A stretch of 39,849 bases of DNA from Deltaproteobacteria bacterium (GTDB lineage: Bacteria; Myxococcota_C; UBA6777), in the NCBI GenBank assembly GCA_002731275.1, contig PCBK01000008.1, positions 9,646-49,494 on the forward strand, in the 5' to 3' direction. Positions 23,775 through 32,228 of this stretch are shown in pieces; position 1 is the stretch's first letter; each line of letters begins with the position of its first letter. Position numbers and translations under genes: made by a program. A model generated the notes under the pieces. That model was not told the origin of the DNA. It saw only the letters and a list, made by a program, of their open reading frames with translations, and did no database searches.

Positions 23775-25436
23775 ATGAGTCAACTCCGTTTTCCTTTGGA
23801 TTATGCGTATAAATGGGAAAAAGAATTAGCCAACGAAGTCTACATGACACAGCCCATGGGCGGTGGAAAAGTCGAGACTTACACGTGGAAACGCACACTC
23901 GATGAAGCTCGTCGTATGGCGTCCTACATCGAATCTCTCGGTTTTGAGAAGGGCAGCCGTATTGGCGTCCTCTCCAAAAACTGTGCGCACTTCATCATGT
24001 CGGATCTCGCGATCTGGATGGCTGGTCACGTCTCTGTCGCCTTGTACCCCACACTCAACGCTGACACTGTCGAGTACATCCTCGATCACAGCGGTTGTAA
24101 AATGCTCTTCGTCGGAAAGCTCGACGTCTGGGATTCAATGAAACCCGGCGTCCCCGAAGACATGCCCTGTATCTCCTACCCACTCAGCCCCAAAACGGAC
24201 TTCCCAACTTGGAATGACGTGATCAAGGAGCACGAGCCCATGCAAGGCGAGCCCAAACGTGCCGCCGATGATCTCGCGATCCTCGTTTACACCTCTGGTA
24301 GTACAGGGAAACCCAAGGGCGCGATGCACGATTTCAAAAACCTCGCCGCTGCAGCACGTGGTTTTGATGAGATCTTCCCCATCAAACACAGCGATCGTAT
24401 GCTCTCCTACCTGCCCCTCGCGCACGTCTTTGAGCGTCTCGTCGTTGGGATCGGCTCCCTGGCCTATGGATTCCATGTCTTCTTTGCTGAGTCTCTCGAC
24501 ACCTTCGTACAAGATCTACGTCGGGCACGCCCAACGCTCTTCTTGTCCGTGCCTCGTCTGTGGCTCAAATTCCAACAGGGTGTCTTTAAAAAGATGCCAC
24601 CCAAAAAACTCGATCTCTACCTCAAGATCCCCATCCTCTCCGGGATCGTCAAAAAGAAGGTCCTGCAAAACCTCGGTCTGGCAGACGTTCGCTATGCACT
24701 TAGTGGCTCCGCACCCATCCCACCAGAGCTGATCGACTGGTACCGTCGCCTCGGTCTTGAGCTTCTCGAAGGTTACGGGATGACAGAGAACTTCGCGTAC
24801 TCTCACCTGTCCCTCCCAGGCAAAACCCGCGTCGGATACGTCGGTCACAGTAACCCCGGTGTCGAGACCAAGATCAGCGAAGAGGGCGAAATTCTCGTCA
24901 AAAGTTGTTCGACAATGCTCGGCTATTACCGCCAAGAAGAGATGTCCAAAGAATCCTTCACTGAAGATGGATTCCTCAAAACAGGTGACCGTGGTGAGAT
25001 CGACAGTGATGGACGCTTGCGCATCACCGGTCGCGTCAAAGAGTTGTTCAAAACCAGTAAAGGGAAATATGTCGCGCCTGCGCCGATCGAGAACATCATC
25101 AACTCACACCCTGCAGTGGAGCAGTCCTGTGTTTCAGGTTCTGGACAGCCTAAAGCCTTCGCGGTGTTGATGCTCTCAGAGGCGCTCCGTAACAAAGGCA
25201 AAGAGGCCGCAAAAGCCGAAGTCGAAGGAGATCTCGAAGCTCTCCTGAAGAAGGTCAACTCCGAAGTCGAACACCACGAGCAGCTGCAATTCTTCGTTGT
25301 GGTCAAAGACGAATGGCAGATCGAAAACGGCTTCCTTACCCCCACCATGAAGCTCAAACGCAACGTCATCGAAGACACCTACGAACCTCAAGTTGAAGGT
25401 TGGTACGCGTCCAAGAAGTCCCTCATCTGGGAATAA
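23775..25436 (+). CDS. Long-chain fatty acid-CoA ligase (AMP-forming)
   Basis: 553 residues from the ATG at 23775 with AAAGGGG upstream. ANL superfamily motifs are present: the P-loop Y-T-S-G-S-T-G-K-P-K-G-A-M, Y-L-P-L-A-H-V-F-E-R, G-Y-G-M-T-E-N and T-G-D-R-G-E-I-D-S-D-G. The hinge G-R-V-K-E-L-F-K-T-S-K-G-K-Y-V-A-P includes the catalytic-loop lysine region typical of the FadD15/long-chain branch. It activates fatty acids to acyl-CoA with ATP for lipid synthesis or beta-oxidation. No signal peptide. It appears monocistronic, followed by 155 bp without a clear terminator. Chain-length preference cannot be read from sequence. Confidence 0.94.
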   Translation: MSQLRFPLDYAYKWEKELANEVYMTQPMGGGKVETYTWKRTLDEARRMASYIESLGFEKGSRIGVLSKNCAHFIMSDLAIWMAGHVSVALYPTLNADTVEYILDHSGCKMLFVGKLDVWDSMKPGVPEDMPCISYPLSPKTDFPTWNDVIKEHEPMQGEPKRAADDLAILVYTSGSTGKPKGAMHDFKNLAAAARGFDEIFPIKHSDRMLSYLPLAHVFERLVVGIGSLAYGFHVFFAESLDTFVQDLRRARPTLFLSVPRLWLKFQQGVFKKMPPKKLDLYLKIPILSGIVKKKVLQNLGLADVRYALSGSAPIPPELIDWYRRLGLELLEGYGMTENFAYSHLSLPGKTRVGYVGHSNPGVETKISEEGEILVKSCSTMLGYYRQEEMSKESFTEDGFLKTGDRGEIDSDGRLRITGRVKELFKTSKGKYVAPAPIENIINSHPAVEQSCVSGSGQPKAFAVLMLSEALRNKGKEAAKAEVEGDLEALLKKVNSEVEHHEQLQFFVVVKDEWQIENGFLTPTMKLKRNVIEDTYEPQVEGWYASKKSLIWE

Positions 25437-25591
25437 TTCTCTCGTGCTTCTCCTGCCAATCCGTGCGCCTCTCGCTCTCTTCGTTTGACTGCAACCCCCC
25501 CACAACACAACTTTTCAACAAGTTCGACGAACATCACGTCCGTAGATGATGTGGTCGCTGCTCTTTCTTGAAGAAGGGATAAGATGGATCG

Positions 25592-27142
25592 ATGAGATGT
25601 CTGTATGTTTGGTGTCTTCGTTTTTTTGCGTTCATTGTTTTGTGGACTGTTGGGTGCGGTGGTGACAACAATCACAATCAACACACCATCCCCAAAGGAT
25701 GTGAGTTTTGTGTCGAACGTTGTCTCACTCGTGATGATCCCGCAGTGGGTTCGTGTGTGGCTTGCTTGAACGATCAACAATGTCAGGATCAAACACAGCC
25801 TTCAGCAGTGTGTGTCATCACAACACATTCTTGTACGTGTGGAACGGATCGCGACTGTGCGACGGACAAAGTGTGTGCGGGCGCCAAAGGTTGCGTTGAG
25901 TGCAAAGCAGACACGGATTGCAAAGCGCTCAACAGAGCGTTCTGTGTAGAGAACGTTTGTCGAGCTTGTCAATCCGGGCAGACGAGAGAGTGCAAAGTCA
26001 GTGGGATCTGTGGTGCTGGGATGCAAACATGCCAAACAGATGGTTCATGGGGGGAGTGTAAGGCTCCTGATGGTGTTGCTTGTACAGGACAGCAGCTGTG
26101 TGTTGAAAACAAATGTGTGTGTCGACCTGGAACAGAAGATTGTGGTGGAGCGTGTGTTCTCATCGACTCAAACGCAAAGCATTGTGGGAAATGTGACAAC
26201 GTTTGTGGAGGTGGGAAGCTGTGTGCAGGGGGCAGTTGTGTTGCGAGTTGCCCTGTTGAGCTTCCCGATACTTGTGGTGATGGGTGTGTTGATCTGACAA
26301 ACGATGACCAACATTGTGGAAAGTGCGGTGTGAACTGCGATACAGGACAGATGTGTGTCAACGGAAAGTGCTCGTGCCCACCTGGACAGACTCTCTGTGA
26401 TGGTCATTGTGTCGATATTCAGAACGACTCCCTCCACTGTGGAGCGTGTGGTGCGTCTTGTCAGGCTGGCTTACTTTGTGTGGATGGAAAGTGCGCAGTG
26501 CGTTGTCCAAATGATCGAACGGATACCTGTGGGAGCGCATGTGTCGATCTGCAACACTCCTTTTTTCACTGTGGGGCGTGTGGTCGCGCTTGCGTTCCTG
26601 GACAATCTTGTGTCAAGGGACAGTGTGCGTGTCCTGAAGGTCTGGAGGTCTGCCTCGGTCAATGTACCAACACCAAGACAAATGCACGTCACTGTGGTTC
26701 TTGTGGCAATGTCTGTGGAGAAGGCATGGTGTGTGATGCAGGTGCTTGTGTCAAAGCTTGCGGCACTGCCGGTACACAGGATTGCAAGAGAAGCTGTGTG
26801 GACACGAAGACGTCATTGTTTCACTGTGGTGTGTGTGGAACACGCTGTCAGAGTGGACAGATTTGTAAGGAGGGGAGCTGTGGATGTGAAGATGGATTCG
26901 ATAGCTGCGATGGTTTGTGTGTTGATTTGAAACGCAACAAGCTACATTGTGGTGCGTGTGGTAACACCTGCTCTGGGACGGATGTGTGCGCAGATGGAAA
27001 GTGTGTGTCTGTTTGTCCTTCTCATCTTCCGGACCTTTGTGGGGGCGGATGTGTCGACACACGTGTCGATCATTTGCACTGTGGTGGGTGTGGACAAGCC
27101 TGTGAGACTGGGAAGACGTGCAAAGAGAGTAAGTGTTCTTAG
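25592..27142 (+). CDS. Cysteine-rich lipoprotein with eight Stig1-like repeats
   Basis: 516 residues. A signal sequence ends in T-V-G-C with Cys22 and Gly-Gly following, a relaxed lipobox. An N-terminal section with C-x-x-D-x-D-C motifs is followed by eight tandem units of about 40 residues. Each has G-x-C-V-D-x-x-x-x-x-x-H-C-G-x-C-G-x-x-C-x-x-G-x-x-C-x-x-G-x-C. This is the Stig1-like pattern, known in plants and abundant in secreted proteins of Myxococcota. Cysteine density is extreme and even in number per repeat, pointing to disulfide cross-linking outside the cytoplasm. Its stop codon overlaps by three bases the stop of the convergent metalloprotease gene (27139-29838). Binding or structural role is inferred only. 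Confidence 0.88.
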   Translation: MRCLYVWCLRFFAFIVLWTVGCGGDNNHNQHTIPKGCEFCVERCLTRDDPAVGSCVACLNDQQCQDQTQPSAVCVITTHSCTCGTDRDCATDKVCAGAKGCVECKADTDCKALNRAFCVENVCRACQSGQTRECKVSGICGAGMQTCQTDGSWGECKAPDGVACTGQQLCVENKCVCRPGTEDCGGACVLIDSNAKHCGKCDNVCGGGKLCAGGSCVASCPVELPDTCGDGCVDLTNDDQHCGKCGVNCDTGQMCVNGKCSCPPGQTLCDGHCVDIQNDSLHCGACGASCQAGLLCVDGKCAVRCPNDRTDTCGSACVDLQHSFFHCGACGRACVPGQSCVKGQCACPEGLEVCLGQCTNTKTNARHCGSCGNVCGEGMVCDAGACVKACGTAGTQDCKRSCVDTKTSLFHCGVCGTRCQSGQICKEGSCGCEDGFDSCDGLCVDLKRNKLHCGACGNTCSGTDVCADGKCVSVCPSHLPDLCGGGCVDTRVDHLHCGGCGQACETGKTCKESKCS

Positions 27143-29838
27143 TCATAACGTCTTGAGCGTCGTGCAAGTAAGATAAAGAAGAGTAGAAGAAAGAGGGGCG
27201 TAGAGGAAGGTGGTGTTGTAGATTGACAGCCACAGCCTGGGACGCACTCTTCGCGGCAATTTTTGCCGTCAGCATCGCAGCGTCGAACAAAACCTTGAGG
27301 ACACAGATAGCGTCTGTCGAGGCAAGCATTTTGAAAACAGACTTGTGATGTGTGGCAGGCACAATCAGCCGCACATGAGAAGCAGTTCTCGCCGGCGTTG
27401 AGCTCACAGATTCCATTGCCACATCTGAGATCTTTACAGACACCTTCTGTACATTGTTGGTTGGCTTTGCAGGCACAATCTTTTGCACATGTCTCGCAGT
27501 TCTCGCTGTGCGCTGGGTTACAGACACCATCGCCACATGCGACGATACATTGCCCCGTCACTTCGCAAAATTCTTCTTGTGAACAGCCACAGTCGCTTTT
27601 GCATGTTTGGCAATTTTCGCCATTTTGTGGATGACAGACCCCATCGCCACAGGTAAGACAGACCCCATTCTCGCACGTATCGCCGTTGCATGAACAATCT
27701 TTGGCGCAAGTGCTGCAATTCTCGCCTTGTTGGGTCTCACAGACGCCATTGCCACATAATTGACAGGTGCCCTCCACGCAGGCTTTGGGCGCGGTGCATG
27801 CGCAATCTTGTGCGCAAAGAGCGCAGTTCTCATCAGGATCACAGACACCATTGCCGCAACTTAGACAGGCACCGTTTGTACAGGATTGGGTGGCTGGACA
27901 CTTACAATCTTGTGCACATGATTGACAGTTCTCGCCTCCGTTTGCCTCGCACTTTCCGTCACCACAGACCGCTCTACAAGAAGGGTCGTTACAGATGCAT
28001 ACACCGCCTTTGGTTTTTTCATTCCAGATCTGACAGGTGTATCCACTTTTGCACGGGGCTTGAGGGGTGCGCTCGTTGCACTGGCAGACCCTCTGTCCAT
28101 TGCCGACAGGTGTACACATGCCTCCATTTGCGCAGTTGGGGTCTTTTTCACACGTTGGTATACACGTCCCTCCCCAACTTCCTGGAAAGCTCGGAATGCA
28201 CACGAGCCCGTCTTTACACTGGTCTTTTGTGTTGCACGTCTCATAGGCATTTTGCGAAGGTGCGAGGCGACATACGTAGATATAGGAACCATATTGTCGG
28301 CAGGTCGTTCCTGTTGGGCAACTCGTCGCGTTGTTGGGATCACACGGGAGGATACACGTCCCACCATTTGAGCTGCGTAGGCAGGTGTAGCCTTTTTGAC
28401 AGGGGACGTTCTCATTGCAGTTGTCGAAGTTTCCGCCCCCCTGTGCGTTTTGGCAGAGTCGATTTCGGCAGATCTTTCCGCTCGGACAGTCTGTGTTTTC
28501 CGAGCATGGGCAGAAGAACTCATCGGCAGGTATACAAAGTCGACCTTCTGTGGTGGGTCGGCATTGGTATCCAGTGGGACAAAAAAAGTCACTTGTACAA
28601 GGTTGTAGACATCTCTTTTCGTCTGGACCAATGGAAAAGCATTTGTTGTTATTGCCACACTCTGCGTGTGTTTTGCAGGTCGTGTTACAGGCTTTATCAT
28701 GTGATATGTTTTTGGCCCGACAGACCTTGTCGATACACGTTGTCCCTGATGCGCAGTCCTTGTCCTGTGTGCAGGTGGTTGTTGTGCAGCTTCCGGCGAT
28801 TGGGACACACATCTTTTTGTTGTTGTGTGTGACACAGCGAAAGTCTTCGGGGCAGCAATTGTCTGTGCCTTGGCAGGTTGGGAGACATCGGAAGGTGTCA
28901 TCTGTCTGGACACAAGCTTCATTCCCTTGACAATTGGGAGCGGCTGGGTTGCATGTGCCACAGAGCGTTTGTGTCTTAGGCGCGTTGGCTGTGCAGAGAA
29001 ATTGGCTACATTGATAGCACGTGCCGCATTCTTTGTCTGTTGTGCAGGCTCCTGTGCGTTTTGGGTACATCACACAAATGCCTTGAATGTCGTCTGTGCC
29101 AAGCTTCATCGCTTCACCTGCAGGGCGGGCGCGGTAGTACATGATGGCGCTCTGAAGGTGGGAGTGTGCGAAGCCGATAGAGTGACCGCTTTCGTGTGTG
29201 TTGACCCCTTGCAGGTCAAACTTCTCTTTGAGTTTGCCTTGTATCCCCCAGGAGTAGCGAGGGTTGTAGAACAGATCTCCGTCGACAAATTGGCCTTTTT
29301 CATCTGTCTTTGGTGAGGAGAACGCGAGCGCGCCAGTGGCACCGAGTTGATCCCACTCGGCTTCTGAGGGGAGGTAGATCGTGATGCTGTTGTCGAAGTA
29401 GCTCGGTGGGGCTGTGGTGGTGCCGAGGTATTTGTGCGAGAATGTGCTACATGGTTGCTTCCAGGCATCCCACCCGGCGATCATGGCCTTCTCGATGTCT
29501 TTCTCTGTGAGGGATGTGTATCCACTTTTCCCTGCCATGCCGTTGGTGTTGAGTTTCCATGTGACTGGAAGTTTGGACCAGCGTTGGATATGTGCCCCTT
29601 CGCAATAGTTGTTGGTGATACAATCCTGTGTGAGCGTCGAGGGATCACAACAAGCGCCTCCACCTCCGGAGTTTCCGATGGTTGCACGGCAAGGCGTTCC
29701 GACGCTTTTGCAGCGTCCTTTGGTGAGCAGGGGAAACCACGCATGTGCTGGGAGATGCCATATAAAGAACAAACACATCGACAACAGGATGACAGCCTTA
29801 CGTGTATGCTTTCCCAAAGATGACCTGTACCAAACCAT
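27139..29838 (-). CDS. Matrixin-like zinc metalloprotease with cysteine-rich repeats and MYXO-CTERM tail
   Basis: 899 residues from the ATG at 29838, which has GGAGG eight bases upstream; the earlier in-frame ATG at 29853 overlaps that site. A signal peptide (about 1-33, ending A-H-A) precedes a catalytic domain with the metzincin motif H-E-S-G-H-S-I-G-F-A-H (His215, Glu216, His219, His225) and a nearby S-A-I-M-Y-Y Met-turn. Then come many disulfide-type modules, including six C-G-(N/D)-G-x-C..E-N-C-x-x-C-x-x-D-C-x-C units. The end is C-G-C-Q-S-T followed by a hydrophobic helix and R-R-S-R-R, a MYXO-CTERM surface-sorting tail. It is probably an anchored extracellular protease. It is 55 bp downstream of the Lon-WD40 gene end on the same strand only in the sense of reverse order: this gene lies first in transcription relative to none, and has its own start. 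Confidence 0.9.
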   Translation of the reverse strand: MVWYRSSLGKHTRKAVILLSMCLFFIWHLPAHAWFPLLTKGRCKSVGTPCRATIGNSGGGGACCDPSTLTQDCITNNYCEGAHIQRWSKLPVTWKLNTNGMAGKSGYTSLTEKDIEKAMIAGWDAWKQPCSTFSHKYLGTTTAPPSYFDNSITIYLPSEAEWDQLGATGALAFSSPKTDEKGQFVDGDLFYNPRYSWGIQGKLKEKFDLQGVNTHESGHSIGFAHSHLQSAIMYYRARPAGEAMKLGTDDIQGICVMYPKRTGACTTDKECGTCYQCSQFLCTANAPKTQTLCGTCNPAAPNCQGNEACVQTDDTFRCLPTCQGTDNCCPEDFRCVTHNNKKMCVPIAGSCTTTTCTQDKDCASGTTCIDKVCRAKNISHDKACNTTCKTHAECGNNNKCFSIGPDEKRCLQPCTSDFFCPTGYQCRPTTEGRLCIPADEFFCPCSENTDCPSGKICRNRLCQNAQGGGNFDNCNENVPCQKGYTCLRSSNGGTCILPCDPNNATSCPTGTTCRQYGSYIYVCRLAPSQNAYETCNTKDQCKDGLVCIPSFPGSWGGTCIPTCEKDPNCANGGMCTPVGNGQRVCQCNERTPQAPCKSGYTCQIWNEKTKGGVCICNDPSCRAVCGDGKCEANGGENCQSCAQDCKCPATQSCTNGACLSCGNGVCDPDENCALCAQDCACTAPKACVEGTCQLCGNGVCETQQGENCSTCAKDCSCNGDTCENGVCLTCGDGVCHPQNGENCQTCKSDCGCSQEEFCEVTGQCIVACGDGVCNPAHSENCETCAKDCACKANQQCTEGVCKDLRCGNGICELNAGENCFSCAADCACHTSQVCFQNACLDRRYLCPQGFVRRCDADGKNCREECVPGCGCQSTTPPSSTPLFLLLFFILLARRSRRYD

Positions 29839-29893
29839 CAAACATTCCTCCAAACATTCCTCTTTTTCTGTATTCTTTTTTCGTTTACCGACC

Positions 29894-32065
29894 TTATTTG
29901 CGTCGGTAAAGTGGAATTCGACGATAGATCATGAGCTCTCCGTCAGCGCTTCCGATCGCGATGCGTTTTTGGTGAGATGCATATGTCGCGGCTGTGAGGT
30001 TATATTCGGGAAGGGATATGAGGCCATAAAGACGACCTGAGCAAATATTATACAACCGGAGGCTTTTTCTCTCTACTGCGAGGACGACGCGGCCATCTGG
30101 TGAGATAGAGATGTCACGAAGTGAGCGGGCGTGCAAGAGCGGGGAGGTGAGCGTTTTTCCCGAGCGGACATCCCAGACGCGAAGTGTGTTGTCCACACCT
30201 GCCGTCGCGATATTTTGGCCATCTGAAGACCAGGCCGCAGCTTTGATCCGTTGTGTGTGACCGTGCAATGTCGCGATCTTTCTTCCCTGTCGTGTGTCCC
30301 AGATGTGTCCTCGTCCACGTAACCCTCCGGTCATCACTTTTCGACCGTCAGGGGATAACAATGCAAGGGAAGCCCACTTCCAACGTCCTGGAAAGCTCTG
30401 TCTGTCATGAGGGCTGGCTGCCCAGTGGTAGACAGAGCGGTTGTCGACCGCGAGTAATTGGGCACTGTATGGCAAGAACATGGCGTCAAAGAGGCCACCT
30501 TTTGCGCCTTTGTAGACTGACAGGAGGCGACCTTTCTTAAGTGACCATAGGCGAATGGTTCGATCGCGACTTGTGCTTGCGAGTAAGTGACTGTCCCTTG
30601 AGAAGGTCAGATCCGTGATCGCGAGCTTGTGTCCTTTCAGGGTCCAGACCAGACGACCAGTCCTCGTCGACCAGACACGAATGACTCTGTTTTCGTTTGC
30701 GCTGGCAAGCCACTTTGTGTCTGGAGAGAAGCGTACATGTGTGATCTCGCCGCTCTGATTCCACTTTGTGGGACCGCGAAGTGTGCGTACATATCGCCAA
30801 GCGACAGCTTTGGGGAGCTGTCCTTTTGGATCTCTCGCACGTGCTCTGTTACGTAGGGTTGTACACCGCAATGCTCGGAGGGTTTGGTGGGAGAGTTGCA
30901 GCATCTTTTCGAGCGCACGAGCGTCGAGTGGACCTGGAGAGTCTGTCTGTGATGGGAGCGGAACAGAGGGAGGCAATAACATCGAAGGGGCTTGTGTTTG
31001 TCGTGTGAGCGCTGGCGCTTTGTGTGCGCGCTGTTTTTTGGTCTTCCAGGGACGAAGTCTTCGATGACGTCGTTGGCGCAAAGCTTTTTGTAAGGAGCGT
31101 TCGACGAACAAAGCTCGCTGTCGCAGCTGACTGAGACGTCGCTGCTGAAGTGGTTGAGAGCGCTGACGTTCTTTGAGGTTATGTGAGAGTTGTTTGACAA
31201 GTCGCTGTACCCGATGCAGGAGGACTTCTGTTTGTTTTCTGGAGCGTCGCTCGACGTGTAAGGCTTTGCGTTGGTGGTGAAGCGCCTGATGGACTGAAAA
31301 GTATTGATTGGCCATACTCGCGAGTGCACCGAAGACGAGACAGCATAACATCACCAAAGAGAGCACACTTACGCGACCAGAGGAGCGTATCCATAGAGGA
31401 ATGCTAGGGACAGGAAGTGACCACTCTCTCGTTGGGTGAGGTGTGTCTTTGCGTAGCCAGTGTAAAAAGGAGAGCCACTGCTCTTGTGAGCAACCAAGCC
31501 ATATGATCGTTGGTTTCTCGATAGGTGCGAATGAAGTGAGTCCAGGACGAAAGCGAATCTCCTCGAAGGTCTCGCCGAGCTGTTGACGTAGAGACTCTAT
31601 CTCTGCGTAGTTCCCGACGGATGCGAGGAATACCCCAGGTCCATGTTCTGCGCTGTGTTCCAAAAAGTGTTGGATTTTGGCTTCGATCTCACCGACAGGT
31701 AAGAGGTAGGCGTGGGGAGTCGTTGGATTGAGCTCTGCGGAGGCCCAGATCGTGTGACATGGTTCCCAGTGTTGGAACATGAATGGATCGTGATACCAGA
31801 GCGCTGCAAGGAGCGTCGCGAGGTTGGCTGAAGAGCCTCCACGACTCATCATCGACGTTTGAAAAGAGGGGAGGGTGTGAGGGTGCCAGCGAACGGTTGG
31901 CCAGTCTTCTTCGACGAGGTGTGTTTCGAGCAGATGTTCCCAGCTCATGGAGGCGTTGCGAATCAGGAACGCTTTGGGGAGCGCAGGTGCAGCGCTGTCC
32001 CCACAGAAAACCTCTCCATGTCCGATGGCTTGTGTCCCTTTGGCGCACGGAAAATAGAAACGCAT
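29894..32065 (-). CDS. Lon-like (S16) domain - TM - WD40 propeller fusion protein
   Basis: 723 residues. The N-terminal about 180 residues match the Lon proteolytic fold. R-G-G-S-S-A-N aligns with the Lon D-G-P-S-A-G (candidate Ser79). A-S-A-E-L-N-P..L-L-P-V-G-E-I-E-A-K aligns with T-G-E-I..L-P-I-G-G-L-K-E-K (candidate Lys130). The Ser-Lys spacing is 51 against 43 in E. coli Lon. No AAA+ ATPase module is present. One membrane helix follows (about 228-252), then a Arg/Gln-rich coiled coil (about 265-345), a Pro/Ser linker, and a seven-blade WD40 propeller (about 440-723) with clear R-V-W-D and R-L-W-S ends. Topology places the Lon-like and WD40 parts on opposite sides of the membrane. Protease activity is inference. 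Neighbours are secreted proteins. Confidence 0.75.
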   Translation of the reverse strand: MRFYFPCAKGTQAIGHGEVFCGDSAAPALPKAFLIRNASMSWEHLLETHLVEEDWPTVRWHPHTLPSFQTSMMSRGGSSANLATLLAALWYHDPFMFQHWEPCHTIWASAELNPTTPHAYLLPVGEIEAKIQHFLEHSAEHGPGVFLASVGNYAEIESLRQQLGETFEEIRFRPGLTSFAPIEKPTIIWLGCSQEQWLSFLHWLRKDTPHPTREWSLPVPSIPLWIRSSGRVSVLSLVMLCCLVFGALASMANQYFSVHQALHHQRKALHVERRSRKQTEVLLHRVQRLVKQLSHNLKERQRSQPLQQRRLSQLRQRALFVERSLQKALRQRRHRRLRPWKTKKQRAHKAPALTRQTQAPSMLLPPSVPLPSQTDSPGPLDARALEKMLQLSHQTLRALRCTTLRNRARARDPKGQLPKAVAWRYVRTLRGPTKWNQSGEITHVRFSPDTKWLASANENRVIRVWSTRTGRLVWTLKGHKLAITDLTFSRDSHLLASTSRDRTIRLWSLKKGRLLSVYKGAKGGLFDAMFLPYSAQLLAVDNRSVYHWAASPHDRQSFPGRWKWASLALLSPDGRKVMTGGLRGRGHIWDTRQGRKIATLHGHTQRIKAAAWSSDGQNIATAGVDNTLRVWDVRSGKTLTSPLLHARSLRDISISPDGRVVLAVERKSLRLYNICSGRLYGLISLPEYNLTAATYASHQKRIAIGSADGELMIYRRIPLYRRK

Positions 32066-32228
32066 CGGTCTCTCACACTGCTACGATCTGTTTCCAGATC
32101 TGGACCTTCTCACCTGATTCTATCAAGAAAACCTTTTTCACCGCTCTTTATCATGGATGAGAAGTGCAAACATGTCAAGGTGCTGGGGGGTTTTGTCGGA
32201 TGTCCATGGAGGGAGAAGAGGGGAGGTG

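Noticed and set aside
27690-28832. 380-codon plus-strand frame
   Set aside because: Antisense to the matrixin-like protease; the length comes from the cysteine-rich repeat codons having no stop on the other strand.
27861-28961. 366-codon minus frame overlapping the metalloprotease
   Set aside because: Shadow frame within the cysteine-rich repeats; composition is Lys/Thr/Arg-rich without domains.
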